Origin: Reticulitermes speratus
Taxonomy: Eukaryota > Arthropoda > Insecta > Blattodea > Rhinotermitidae
Assembly: GCA_021186555.1 (NCBI GenBank)
Contig: JAJKFL010000003.1
Span: 52,799,130 to 52,863,129 of the forward strand
Direction: 5' to 3'
Length of the DNA: 64,000 nucleotides
The notes beneath the pieces are model-generated. The model made no database searches. It was given only the letters and a program-made list of their open reading frames with translations, and was not told where the DNA came from. Positions 9,146 through 19,195 of the stretch are shown here, piece by piece. Within the stretch, counting starts at the first letter, position 1. Each line of letters opens with the position of its first letter. Both the position numbers and the translations under genes were made by a program.

Positions 9146-9711
9146 TCAATGTGATATCGTTCTCAGTGATGACTAGAAGGCAGTCTGGAATGCCTTTCAA
9201 CATGTTGCGACTGGGTTTCTAGGAAATGTAAAAGCCGTCAACTTCAGGAAGCTTGTGGAGAACCTTATAACTTCAGACGAGCAGCTCAGCTGCAACGTGT
9301 CACTCAAGATGCAGTTCCTCCATTCAAACTTTGATTCCTTTCCGGTTAACTATGGTGCGGCAAGTGACGAATACTGTGAGAGTTTTCACCAGGACATCTC
9401 AGCGATGGATAACAGGTACAAGGGCAAATGGAGTGCTGCCATGTTAGCCGATTACTGCTGGGCGGTGCAGAGGGATGCTCCGGAAATTCAGTACAAGCGA
9501 AAGGGCGCCTCGTTTGATTCATGCAAGTTTACTGTTATGTCTTGCTACCATACAGCAATATCAAAATTTCTTTTAATCAGAGCCATTCCCGTAATTTAAA
9601 TGCTAGTTTGATGACCTGCATTGCAAATTCTACTAAGTAAACATATTTTTGTTTGCGTAATAGGATGTGACCCCAAATTTGTTGCCCAGTGTAATGAGTA
9701 CAAGTGTACAG

Positions 9712-9782
9712 GGTATACACAAAAGAATGGTGCGGTTTCCCTTTATTCACCATTGAAACCGCACCATTCTTTTGTGTATACC
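9712..9782. repeat. Perfect 27-bp hairpin with 17-nt loop
   Basis: The left arm 9712-9738 (GGTATACACAAAAG...GCGGTTT) and right arm 9756-9782 are exact reverse complements. The arms are not low-complexity, and no other copy is in the window. It could be a small fold-back transposon remnant or a precursor for small RNAs; nothing here decides between them. Confidence 0.9.
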
Positions 9783-10814
9783 TGTATTTCAGTTATAATG
9801 TTATATGATGTAAGTCTGTGTATTTCTTTAAAAAAACTTGTCAGTGGCAAGAAAAGAGTGACAGGCTTCTGATGGACGTTCTTCCATTCAGTGTGAGTCG
9901 TAAAATTTAAATTGTAATTAAAGGCTAAAATTACTGTTGATACGTTTTCAGTATTACTGCGATTTATATAGTAATAGCTCAGTTTAAAATTCTTTGTTCG
10001 AGAAAGTAAGACTTCTGCTGTTCGCAATTGGGTTGCGTTCGCGCATGGTTTGGTGATTTTCGGATGGCCCTTGCGCCATCAAAAGTTGCTCATTCGTGAT
10101 TTAAATAGTAGGAAACGTGGCGACGGTTGTAGAGTTTGAAGTTACGGTCTAGACATTTGACATACATGGTAAGTGTACTTCTGGAATAATGTAGTCAGTC
10201 AAATGAAAGGAATGTCATAGTACTGACAGACACATAGATCTGCCCGGAACTGCATATTGATTGATGTGAGAAACATTTAATGGTGGGAGACCAAACTATT
10301 TTGGGATTTTTGTTTCGTAAATAAGGTCACGTGCAAACGTTGGTGGTGATATAGTGGGACAGTAGCGCGCTGTAAGATAAGATCGCCAGCGGAAGGCGTT
10401 TCGTTTGATGATTACAAACTGTTTCATATAGAATCCGTAATTATGAACAGAGCGCACGCGAACGTCCCCCGTTCTAGCTTTTGTGTTTAAAATAAAGTTC
10501 CGCGTCTTTTTTTACGTCAGGAAGTATATCCTGCTTTGTATAAAACAGCATTTGTGTACAAATGGAACGGTTGAACTGTTGTGTTTCTTTTATCGCGGGC
10601 CTAACAAGAACCAGAAGGTGTGACATTTACCTCGTCTTGCCAGTAGGTCGGTGGCGTTACATTTGTTGGTCTTGCGGGTAAGGTGAATTCGAGCGCGTAT
10701 GAAGGCAAAGAGGGCGAGATGTATAGTCCACCCTGCTCGTTATTGACCTTGACACTAGTCGGAGGTGTTTTAAAGTCGTCCCCCGGCAGCTGTTGATGTT
10801 GACGAGCAAGGTAG
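9783..10814. other. Unassigned unique-looking stretch
   Basis: No tandem structure or recognised transposon. ATGGTAAGTG at 10165-10174 contains a consensus 5' splice donor, GTAAGT, but no convincing upstream coding sequence is visible. Confidence 0.45.
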
Positions 10815-11095
10815 GCAGCCGGGATAGCTCAGTTCGTATAGTGACAAGGCTACGGGCTGGACGGTCCGGAGTTCGAACCCTGGCAGGGGTAAGATATTTC
10901 TCTGTTCTCCGAAACCGTCTAGACCGGTTCCGGCGCTCACTCAGTCTTCTATTCAACGGGTATACCCGGGTTCTTTCCTTGGGGGGGGGGGGGGTATGAA
11001 GTTAACCACTCACCTGCGTCTAGTGCCGAGATTAAGAATGAGTGGAGCTGTACCTCTGCTCCCCGTATATGGGCTGCATGGTGTGGACAAGGACA
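10815..11095 (+). mobile_element. tRNA-derived SINE, family 1 (divergent subtype)
   Basis: Starts GCCGGGATAGCTCAGTTCG (A-box-like) and has the B-box GAGTTCGAACCC at 10869-10880. The family body follows: CGTCTAGACCGGTTCC, a proline-codon-like CCCGGGTTC stretch, TGCCGAGATTAAGAATGAG and TGGAGCTGTACCTCTGCTCC. A 15-base G run at 10981-10995 replaces the usual GGGGTAAAGCGGCCGG. Pol III promoter boxes are inherited from a tRNA; the downstream body is not tRNA. Confidence 0.8.
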
Positions 11096-11637
11096 GATTT
11101 GCGTTTATTATGAAGGAAACCATACCCAGAGAGAAGAATGGGCAGACCAGCTGTGCTTCTACAGAGTAACAGATTGAAGTATAAATGGGAACGTTAAGTA
11201 CACGTGGCCATATGCACATTGCCACGTGTGAGAAGGTGGTGTGTACGGGAGACAGTACGTAATTGAAGCTTGATTGATTCAGAATCAACTGTGATACGAT
11301 GTTGACAACTTAGACGTGCCGAAATTCTAAGTGTCGTAAACGACAGTTTTTGTCGCCTTGTGAGCGCATCTTTGTTCAGAGGATGGCTGACGCTGTGGCC
11401 GATTGATACCTGGTCGCTGTCGGCTGATGGAATAAAAGTCGCGTGGACTGAATGATTCCATTATCTGTGGCTTTGGGCGCTCCGTGTGACGTGTTCAAGA
11501 CCAGATACACACCTCTTTGTTTGTTCACAGCCGCTTGTGATGGACAGATGCGTTTTCTGTCAGTTAACCGCAGACCAGCGCGGAACACGTGGTGTTCATG
11601 TGACTGTCACTTCATGCCTGACTGACATCCATCACAC
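11096..11637. other. Unassigned stretch
   Basis: No recognised repeat or coding signal beyond short open frames. Confidence 0.4.
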
Positions 11638-12175
11638 CGCGAATCCCGGTAGGGGCAAAAGATTTCTTCTCTTCTCCAAAAGGTCCAGACAGCCTGTGGG
11701 GCCCACCCAGCGTCATTGATTGGGTATTTGAGGGTTACCTCAGGGGTGTGGTCCGGGCTAGCTCAGTCGGTATAGCAACTCGCTACGGGCTGGACGGTCC
11801 GGGGGTCGAATCCCGGTGGGGGCGAGATTTTCCGCACTCGTCCAGACCGACCCTGGGGCCCACCCAGCCTCCTGTACAATGGTTACCGGGTCATTCCCGG
11901 GGGTAAAGCGGCCGGGGCGTTGCGTGACCACCCACCCCCATCTAGCGCCGAGGTTAAAGAAAGAGTAAGCTATACCTCTACTCCCCTCTGGGCCTTCATG
12001 GCCTGTTTAGGGCGAACTTTACCTTTTACCTTACCTCAGGGGTAAAGCGGCCGAGGCGCGAAGTTACGCATTCTCCTCCATGTAGTACCATCGTTTAAGA
12101 ATGTGTGGTGCTGTACTTCATCAGTATGCGTCGCGTCGTTAGAACAGGGGCAGATCTACCTTTTACTTTTACCGG
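11638..12175 (+). mobile_element. Older family 1 SINE, split by a younger SINE
   Basis: The left part 11638-11747 covers the B-box end through the cockroach-type body (GAATCCCGGTAGGGGCAA, GGTCCAGACAGCCTG). The right part 12044-12175 resumes exactly at TAAAGCGGCCGAGGCGCG and runs to the 3' tail TACCTTTTACTTTTACC. The two parts join at the 13-bp duplication of the inserted copy. The 5' end (A-box) is missing. Confidence 0.8.
11748..12030 (+). mobile_element. Young family 1 tRNA-derived SINE inserted in another SINE
   Basis: Nearly full copy: CTAGCTCAGTCGGTATAGC (A-box), GGGGGTCGAATCCCGG (B-box), GGGGGCGAGATTTTCCGCA, GGGGTAAAGCGGCCGGGGC, TACCTCTACTCCCC, CTTCATGGCC, and a T-rich ACCTTTTACC tail. 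It is flanked by TTACCTCAGGGGT at 11735-11747 and 12031-12043, an exact 13-bp target duplication lying inside the older SINE. It is closely similar to the copy at 25935-26221. Confidence 0.9.
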
Positions 12176-12864
12176 TATGTATATGAAATACATTTTCCTG
12201 AGACCATGTGCAATATTTCATGACAGGTACTCGTTTGATATTGGGGCGAATCTTGGCCCCGCCCAGACCCGAAGATGGAAGACTATGGCCGTTTATATGC
12301 CATTAGGTATTCAATATATTCGCACCTACCCCGCATATGTGAAGGCTTTAGGCGGGGGGAAAAAATACGTATCCCGGATTTTTCGTTCTTTGCAGTGCAA
12401 ATAAATTTAAGTCGTTCCACCGCGGTTCGTTCGCAACACCTTTACCCGAAAAATAAAAAAGATAAGAATATTAAGTGTGAGGGCGAAGTCACGCAAATGG
12501 TTTAATGAACTTAGGGAACAGATAAAAATCACGTACACAGCAATAAAGAGTTTAAGAATTCAGTGTGTTTTAAGTAAGCAAAATTTGTGACAGTTTGTCC
12601 TGAAATAATCAAGAAATTTGCTGCATTAAATGCGGCTAGAAGGTCTCTTACCCACAGAACAGCACGTCGCTAGTCTCACTCTTCTTAGCCGACTGAGCCA
12701 AAGACGTCCTCACATCCAGAGGTAAAGTTGTACTTAGTGTGGCGAGTTCTGGCTTTTACATAAAAGGCGGTGCCGTGTTATTACAAGACTAAGTCTGTAT
12801 TCTCTTTGACGGAAGCTTCACGCCCATAAAAACCAGTAATGTAATAGTTTTATATACTTTCATC
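12176..12864. other. Unassigned stretch
   Basis: AT-rich, with no recognised element. Two overlapping plus-strand open frames at 12105-12505 start inside the SINE tail and have no recognisable product. Confidence 0.4.
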
Positions 12865-13028
12865 CAGAGGTGTACAAATTTTCCAAAAAATCTAGGAGAC
12901 ACCTCAGAATTGTAGGCGCCAGAAGGGTGACATGACATATGACATATTGAGCACGCAAAAATATTAGGCGCCACCGTACAAAATTTAGTCGCCCGGGCGA
13001 CCTGGCGCCCGGGATTTGTGCACCCCTG
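12865..13028 (+). mobile_element. hAT-type MITE, GGGGTGCACAAA family, copy 2
   Basis: 164 bp, ends CAGAGGTGTACAAA and TTTGTGCACCCCTG (inverted repeats). The flanks CTTTCATC (12857-12864) and CTTTAATC (13029-13036) match at 7 of 8 positions, the 8-bp duplication typical of hAT transposition. The body shares GGCGCCAGAAGGGTGACAT and ATATTAGGCGCC with the other copies. There is no ORF. Confidence 0.88.
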
Positions 13029-13640
13029 CTTTAATCTGTATGTTATTAGGAGAGGGAAAGACGAAATAATTTTTCGAATTTAATGTGCCGTCAAATTCTT
13101 CATGAGCGCAGATTTGAGGATCTTCAGCTTTCAAATGTTTGATCTCGGACACATTTTAAGAGGGTTTATTAGGTGCTTTTATATTCAGATTTTACCCCGC
13201 ATACGACTTTTTCCAGCTATTAATTTTTTGGGTCAGACCTAACCGCGTCAACTGTTTAAGATAGACGCTGCTACGTACCAGGCTCCACCGATGCCATTAT
13301 AGAGACTGAATTGAATGGGTGGATCCAGTATAATTGACTAGTCAGAAGTAAATAAATCGTACACGTTAACAAGTCCTAATAAATTGGATGAACTAATCTG
13401 ATGAAATCTCTCAGACTGCGCAATTTTCGTGGAATTAATACTCATTTCCTGTATGAAGATGAGTAACTAGTGTCAGACGTTTCTCGTACTGAATAATTTT
13501 CTTCTAATTTCCTGTAATGAAAATCAACGAATGTTAATATAATTTATTACGTTATTTCATGAAGTCAAACACTGTGGCGGCAGTACCGCAGTTTTAGCGG
13601 GACTGCGATGTTCCGGAATTGTGGCATTTTGTAATTAGGT
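13029..13640. other. Unassigned AT-rich stretch
   Basis: No recognised repeat, RNA or coding signal. Confidence 0.4.
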
Positions 13641-13686
13641 TTACCCTGATGATGGAGGCAGTATGTTCCTGCGAAACGTTAGTGCC
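13641..13686 (+). ncRNA. Degenerate hammerhead-like module
   Basis: TTACC, CTGATGA, T, GGAGG...CCTGC (stem II with one mismatch), GAA, ACGT, T, then AGTGCC. It resembles the version in the TGACGCC fold-backs, where stem III ACGT is followed by C and GGTAA to pair with TTACC; here the 3' half of stem I has decayed. The flanking fold-back arms are not recognisable. Confidence 0.35.
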
Positions 13687-14075
13687 TATTTGCTACGCAA
13701 CAGGCCGTCACTTCTGGGAGACCCGAACCTTGATATTCGCCTCTTTGCTTTCCTCGGATATCTTATAGTGGGTTTCTGCTTGGATGTTTGTTTATGTTAT
13801 AAATTTAGCGTGTATGTTTTGGTACATACAAAATCGGTACATAAGCCTACGTAATTATATTATTTACAAAGTAAAAATAAATATAAATAGAGCTGTTGGA
13901 CTACAAATCAGTAGAGCAGGAAAGTAGCATCACAAAGTCCTCGAAACTTCCTTGTTGAGAGGGGCAGGAAATTTAGTTTCAAAAGTTGTAAAACTTGCTC
14001 GGTATCAGGGAAATAACTTTGATCAAAGATTGAAGACGAAAAGTTGTGAAAGGTGGATATGAAGTTTATGCAAAT
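13687..14075. other. Unassigned stretch
   Basis: No recognised element. The last 25 bases resemble the flank just upstream of the MITE at 14480. Confidence 0.4.
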
Positions 14076-14259
14076 ACATTCTCTAACCCGGTTATAACGA
14101 CATCGGTTTATACGACACCTCGTCTATAGCGTCAGATATACTGTGGTACCAATTCCTCACCGTTAACCGTAACGTTCCGTTACTCTGTTATAACAACACT
14201 CGTTTATAACGACACAAACTATTCAGTCCCCTTCATGACGTTATAACCGAGTTCGACTG
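14076..14259 (+). mobile_element. pogo/Tigger-type MITE, copy 1
   Basis: Shares with 14480-14661, 19708-19892 and 36055-36457 the left end ACCCGGTTATAACGACATCG, the middle AACAACACTCGTTTATAACG and the right end GACGTTATAACCGAGTTCGACTG followed by TA. The termini form an inverted repeat around CGGTTATAACG. A TA target and CAGT-like ends fit pogo/Tigger. The left terminus is degraded here. Confidence 0.75.
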
Positions 14260-14479
14260 TAATACTTCGGTAATTGTTTTAGGTATTGTTTTAGTTTAAT
14301 GTGTGGTCGATTGGTCCCCAGATGTCCGGTAATCCATCGGATATTTACTGTGTAGAATAAATCCCGTTCAAATTTGAAATGGGAGTTAGTTGAGTCAGGC
14401 ATAGGTGTAAAGTTACTGTAAAGCTGTTCCTTTGCACACGCAGTGTGTTTTACCTATAAAAATAATCTTTATGAAAATA
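14260..14479 (+). repeat. Duplicated flank of the Tigger-type MITEs
   Basis: 14262-14342 (to CCAGATGTCCGGTAATCC and ATCGGATAT) recurs at 14664-14742. 14342-14479 (TTACTGTGTAG...TACCTATAAAAATAATC) recurs at 19567-19707. The MITE thus sits inside a longer repeated unit, present as a tandem pair here and singly near 19.7 kb. Confidence 0.8.
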
Positions 14480-14661
14480 CACTAGAACCCGGTTATAACG
14501 ACATCGGTTTATACGACACCTCGCCTATATAGATATTCTGTGGTACGAATCTATTCGTCGCTGTTAACCACAACATTATACTCCTGGGTTATAACAACAC
14601 TCGTTTATAACGACACAAAATATTCAGTACCCTTCATGACGTTATAACCCGAGTTCGACTG
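14480..14661 (+). mobile_element. pogo/Tigger-type MITE, copy 2
   Basis: 182 bp, from CACTAGAACCCGG to GAGTTCGACTG, with TA at 14478-14479 and 14662-14663. It aligns end to end with copies 1 and 3 and has no ORF. Confidence 0.85.
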
Positions 14662-14742
14662 TAATACTTTGGTAATAGCTATATTGTTTTAGTTTAATGT
14701 GTGGTCGGTTGGTCCACAGATGTCCGGTAATCCATCGGATAT

Positions 14743-15668
14743 GATTGTGACAGGTGCCAGCAAGTAGCGCACGTCGACTGCAGGGAACGTGGGAAGCGTG
14801 CCTCAGTGTCACTTGTCCTGGCTTGGCGTTGGAGCGAGTTTTGACTTGTCGCCACCAAGCACAGCTTGTTTGTGCGTGCGTGCTTAAAATACTCCGTATA
14901 TACATGTCCTCCCTCACCAACACCGTTGTCATTTTGTATGCTCTCCAGGCAGGACTAAAAGACAGAGTAGAAGTCTTCGATACGATAGTATTTTTGTTCG
15001 GCGATGTAAGCGTAATATCTTATGATCTTTGTGATATAAAACTTGTAGTGACATTTGGGATTCTCTACACTGAACCTGGAGGTAGCAGGTTCCTCTGAAA
15101 CGTGTCTACCAAGCCGTACGACGTCACATCCAAGATCACTGCTTAGTGTTGTCGGAACAGATCAGCGCAGTGTAGGCGCTGCTGATTGGATTTACAACGC
15201 GGTTATGACGTTCCCGTATAACCTGATACAGTGTCATTATTTTATGAGACAAATATTGATTGCCATTTTTTCTGTCGGCTCGTTTATTGTATTAACGCAT
15301 CCCACTTGTCCGACTGCCCACACGTGCAGCGGACGTGCTGTGGGAAGTAGCAAACTATAGTTGTCTGATAAAAATAAGGACCCTTGCTTACTCTCTGTCC
15401 GTTTGTCCTTCCGTGTCTGATGTTACGGAAGATGGGGGTAGATGTGCGAAGGAGGGCTGGGTGTCATACTGTCAGCTTTAATATTAATTAGTTCGCAGGT
15501 AGCTGTCGATGAACAACAAAATGCCATCTGCACGCCGAAGTGTGTATGAATAAAGAGAGGGGATGGAATATGCCAGCTTCTCGGAGCATCGTAAATATCG
15601 TGATTATATTATAGAGAGAGCTGGAAATAACGGAGCGATACAACACTGTTGAAATAAATGGGCTAGAG
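14743..15668. other. Unassigned stretch
   Basis: No tandem repeat or recognised transposon. Several open frames of 90-115 codons overlap on both strands, without recognisable motifs. Confidence 0.4.
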
Positions 15669-16123
15669 CAGTGGTATTCAACCAGGGGTACGCGAAGACA
15701 TCATAGGGGGTACGTAAAATTAAAAAAATAAATATATTATTTCATGATAAAAATTGAATAATCAGGGCCAGATTTAGGGTTAGCCACAAGAGACCCGGAC
15801 GTAAGGACATGCGATTTGGGAGCGTCATTCTCTTCTCTCTCTCTCTCTCTCATTTATGCGATTCTTGTCTGAGAGCGGCTAGTTTTATTTTATTCCACAC
15901 AGTGCATATAATATATTTGTTATTTAATAGCTTGACTCTCCTTTTTCTCATTTAAAACTTGTTATTTAATACATTATTTTGGACGTAATTTATTTAACTT
16001 ATTTTAGATGTAGATTATAGACTATGTATAATTTGAATTATGCACCAACAAATTTGGGGGTACAAAGTTGATGAGAAATTATATCTGGGGGTACGCGAAC
16101 AAAAAAAAGGTTGAATACCACTG
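15669..16123 (+). mobile_element. hAT-type MITE, CAGTGGTATTCAACC family, copy 1
   Basis: 455 bp with terminal inverted repeats CAGTGGTATTCAACC and GGTTGAATACCACTG, with subterminal GGGTACGCGAA. The flanks GGCTAGAG (15661-15668) and GTCTAGAG (16124-16131) match at 7 of 8, giving the hAT 8-bp duplication. The interior is AT-rich with a (TC)n run near 15835-15852. It aligns in reverse with 53194-53720. Confidence 0.92.
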
Positions 16124-16358
16124 GTCTAGAGCATCCGAAAATAACTTAGTGGAATATCCGTTTAAAGTTAAACGGAGAATTTTGACAGGTACCCGTATCT
16201 GTTTACGGTTTCCACAAAACCCCTCCAGTAGTCCATTATTACACGTAATGGCCCTCGAGGGACAGTTTGATATCACGGTTACGCCGAACGTGCGCGCTCT
16301 GAACTTCACAGTTCGGGAAAGACAGCTGAGAGAATAAGCGTCATGACGGCAGTTTAGA

Positions 16359-16437
16359 GCAGTGGTTAGCAAAGTGTGATGCGCTGACCGCCACGGCCCG
16401 GCCAGGGGTCCGCGAGGTTGTTCTAATTTCTGTAACA
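16359..16437 (+). mobile_element. Terminal fragment of another hAT-like element
   Basis: Starts CAGTGGTTAGCAAAGTG and contains GGGGTCCGCGAGG, the style of hAT MITE termini. The other end is missing, cut off near the SINE at 16446. Confidence 0.45.
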
Positions 16438-16445
16438 AGTTGGAG

Positions 16446-16790
16446 GTCGCCCTCGGTGGACTAGTGGTTAGCGTGCTCGCCACTGGACCCAAGTTCGCGG
16501 GTTCAATCCCTGCCGAGGTCGATGGATTCTTAAGGATGATAAAAATCCGTAGCACAACTTCCTTCGGAGGGGAAGTAAATCCGTCGGTCCCATGTCGTAG
16601 ATTTACGGCATGTAAAAGAACCTTACGGGAATGAATAGAGATGTTTCGTAAGCAAAATTCAACGGCCATTTCTCACCCAAGTCTCCTGATTGACTGCTAG
16701 ATGGCTCTGGCAGTCATATCAGGATGAGTAGAACTTTTGCAGTCAGTGGACTGGTCACTCACTACAGAATGCACACTTCCAGACCAAGGA
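16446..16790 (+). mobile_element. tRNA-derived SINE, family 3, copy 1
   Basis: The tRNA-like head has TGGACTAGTGGTTAGCGTGC (A-box region), GCGGGTTCAATCCC (B-box) and a long body with TTCGGAGGGGAAGTAAA, CCCATGTCGTAGATTTACGG, TGTAAAAGAACCTT, CCATTTCTCACCCAAG and CACTCACTACAGAATG. It aligns over its whole length with 54239-54575. It is not a functional tRNA gene, since the acceptor stem lacks its 3' half. Confidence 0.88.
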
Positions 16791-16856
16791 ACCTCTGAAA
16801 GGAGGCCCTATGCTCCGCAAGGAGCGACAGGAGGAAAACTAAGCAAGTTGGAGGGA

Positions 16857-17118
16857 GCCGGGATAATGCAGTCTGTGTAGTGAGTAGGCTACGGGCTAGA
16901 CAGTCCGGAGTTGGATTACCTGCAGGGGGCAAGAGATTCCTCGTCTCCGAAACGTCCAGACCGGCTCTGGGGACCCAACATGTTTTTTTCCCATGGCTGA
17001 AGAGCCGGGAGGTCAATTTGACACCTCTGTCTAGAACCTAGTTTAGGAATGAGTGGAGGTAGATTTCTAATCCACCTGTTGTCTTAATGGCGTAGACAGG
17101 GGAAGCTTTACGTTTTTA
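16857..17118 (+). mobile_element. tRNA-derived SINE, family 1 (decayed)
   Basis: GCCGGGATAATGCAGTC, GGCTACGGGCTAGACAGTCC, a damaged B-box GAGTTGGATTACC, GGGGCAAGAGATTCC, AAACGTCCAGACCGGCTCTG, and a 3' part with AATGAGTGGAGGTAGA. The order is the same as in the other family 1 copies. Confidence 0.75.
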
Positions 17119-17192
17119 TTTTAAGTGAAAAAGAAATTGTATCGAGTGTTTTAATGTTCTGCAAAATTTCTTCATCTGGAAAAATGGTGTAA

Positions 17193-17300
17193 TACAGTGT
17201 TTCTCAACCATGGACCCGCGAGTGAGTATTATTTTCGGGAGGCGGATACGCAGAATTGGTGTGACTTTCTAAGGGGTCTGCTGTACCGGAAAGTCTGAGA
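17193..17300 (+). mobile_element. Possible hAT-like terminal fragment
   Basis: CAGTGTTTCTCAACCATGG followed by GACCCGCGAGTG resembles a hAT-type terminal inverted repeat. No matching right end was found within a few hundred bases. Confidence 0.3.
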
Positions 17301-17982
17301 GATACTCTGGTGGAGAGGATGTTTGCTGGGCAATGAAACGCTGCTGGTGTCATTACTAGTTGATACGAATTATTTTTATTCTGCGTTCGAAATGCACACA
17401 CTTGTATCACGACCACCTAAAGACAGCTTGGTGGAATGTTGTTGCTGTGTAATTTAGAGGTAATCCCCCCCTACCCGGGAAGCGGTAGACGGAATAATCC
17501 CAACTAACGAGTAACTGAGATCTTCATTTTGTTGCCGTACAAACGTACAAAAACATTGTACAGGCATACTGTACCTTGTTCACACTAATTATAGCACGAT
17601 ACCTAAATACCTAATCCCTACGCCGATAAATGTAAATGAAACCGCAAAGAAGGTACAGACGTCGGTGTAAGGCAGTCCTCATCTCTTTTAACGGGCGTAG
17701 GGAAAAAGGTTAATGTGTGATGTTGATGGCTGATACAGTACTTGAGTGATCGCTTAATTAGTTTGAAAATTTGCTGCATTTCATTGTACCTAACATTTCA
17801 TTGTCATATTCACAATTCCCTCCCCTTCCCGCGCTGGTCCCTGTCCTCATCACCGTCTTCTCATTCCGTTACTATCAGTTTTGCTCTTTCCATCTTCACG
17901 TATACCTTTCATGTGGTTTCTTCTCTTACCGATTTTCTGACTTGAAATTTGTATCTCCCAAATTATACCTCACCGTTATTCT
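17301..17982. other. Unassigned stretch
   Basis: No recognised element. Pyrimidine-rich around 17815-17850. Confidence 0.4.
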
Positions 17983-18473
17983 TAACCCTTGTCTGTCCAG
18001 CGTCGAGTCAGGCTCGACAGCGCGTTCCGTTGCACCAGGCCCCAGTGTGGAGCTCAAATCGACATGTTATTTTATATTTCATTTCCCCCCCCCCCCCCTT
18101 CAGGCTCCTGCCATCTAGTGGCTGTTGTTTGAACTGTAACGATTAGCAATTGTCTGGAAAATTAATTTGGACAGGAGTAATGAAATTGACATAAATATTA
18201 AATTAAGTTACAGACCAACTGATGCACTTTTTAAAGCACTTTTTAAGTAGCTTTATTAAAAATGTTAAAATAGTACCCCTACACGTGTTTCGATCCTAGG
18301 ATCATCGTCAGGGGTTTTTTGCTAAAAGCTACGTCACTTCAATCACATGGTATAAAATATTCCATTGGCACTATAAAACATTTGTTAAAATCTTGTAAAA
18401 AGATATGTTAAAAAGTTATAAAATTAAAAAAACGCTGTAGATGACATAAATAATTTGGACTGAAGAGGGTTAA
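17983..18473. mobile_element. Possible second TTAA-type element containing a hammerhead-like module
   Basis: The left end is TTAACCCTTGTCTGTCC and the right end GGACTGAAGAGGGTTAA, which is an imperfect inverted repeat with TTAA at 17983-17986 and 18470-18473. The interior has a C run at about 18088-18101. A nearer candidate right end, GGACAGGAGTAAT, lies at about 18170-18182, so the boundary is uncertain and two elements may be nested. Confidence 0.35.
18276..18314 (-). ncRNA. Hammerhead-ribozyme-like module
   Basis: Reverse strand: CCC (stem I), CTGACGA core (position 7 is variable in hammerheads), an extra T, GATCC-TA-GGATC (stem II), GAA, palindrome ACACGTGT (stem III), A, GGGG. Stems II and III differ in sequence from those at 5922 and 32767 but still pair, and the extra base is at the same place. 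Confidence 0.5.
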
Positions 18474-18891
18474 TGCCCCTCGCATGTCGTCCTTGAGGTG
18501 ATCACCCGAACATTTATTGACAGGTTATAATTACGAAGCTCGTCACTGTGTATTGTTCTTTGGTGTCCTGTGACCTCCTCTGTCTTACGTCTAAGTGTTC
18601 TGCTCGCCACGTTCGCAGAACCCTACAGCCTGTTTCTGTTAAAGTGAAAGGCCAGGTTGCGGACTGTGCTACAGAACTAGTGTAATTGTGAGCTTCAGTT
18701 TTGGTCATGGCAAGCAGTACGTAGAGGCTGAATTCCCGACCGATCCAACAGCACGACGTCTATACGATCTGTTGTCCCGATCTTCATCGGATAGGCAGTT
18801 TGAATATTTCTAACCATCTTGCCTTGTGCCGCGTAAACACTTCGCGTTGTAATATTCCCGGAGATCTAACAGCATGACGAACTGGTAGCTG
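18474..18891. other. Unassigned stretch
   Basis: Nothing recognised beyond short open frames. Confidence 0.4.
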
Positions 18892-19195
18892 GCTGGTACA
18901 GCTCAGTCGGTATAGTGACTAGTTTATAAGCTGGACGACTGAGGAATCAGAGATTAATTCATGGCGGGAGGGGAGTTGTAAGAGACTTACGTCTTCACAG
19001 CTTTCCAGCGAGGCGTAGGGCACACTAGCCACCTCTCGGAAAGGTACCGGGGAACCGGGGCTGTTTCCCCCAAGCTAAAGTGGCCGGGGCGTGAAGTTGA
19101 CCACTCACCACCATCTAGTGCGAAGGTTCAGAATGCGTGGAGCTTCTACCCAAACTCATTACTTAATGGCGTGGTGCTGAATCTTACACAGGGAC
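18892..19195 (+). mobile_element. tRNA-derived SINE, family 1 (decayed)
   Basis: CTGGTACAGCTCAGTCGG and TATAGTGACTAG (A-box region), a lost B-box around AATCAGAGATTAATTC, then the family body: AAGTGGCCGGGGCGTGAAG, GACCACTCACCACCATC and AGTGCGAAGGTTCAGAATG. The internal AAGGTACCGGGGAACC segment is rearranged. Confidence 0.7.

Larger units (their letters stand above)
6300..9599 (+). pseudogene. Broken copy of a repetitive insect gene family of unknown function
   Basis: Conserved pieces occur in order. At 6318-6587 there is an acidic, proline-rich N-terminal part ending ITQKELSDFFRDLELSNNKAE. At 6681-7000 comes EEWRLFRDSSMYSLKAVLLH, then YVVHKQET, WRICRDLKVIAILMG and FVCEWESHTKS. At 7486-7722 comes PCKVLLPRLRIHF, LMKNFMKA, FLCEKF and KIKAGVFIGPQIHQLFRNPD. 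At 9147-9500 comes NAFQHVATGFLGN, NVSLKMQFLHSNFDSFPVNYG, ESFHQDISAMDNRYKGKW and MLADYCWAVQRDAP. I recognise this as a multicopy arthropod family seen in many insect genomes, with no assigned function. Breaks: a frameshift near 6587, in-frame stops after KQET, after LPKG and in DD*KAVW (9169), a retroposon insertion at 7012-7456 and a 55-bp expansion at 7662-9145. The last residues of the 9255-9599 frame, after YKRKGA, look unrelated. Confidence 0.85.

Noticed and set aside
16079-16669. 196-codon reverse open frame
   Set aside because: It spans a hAT MITE, a truncated hAT end and a SINE, three unrelated insertions.
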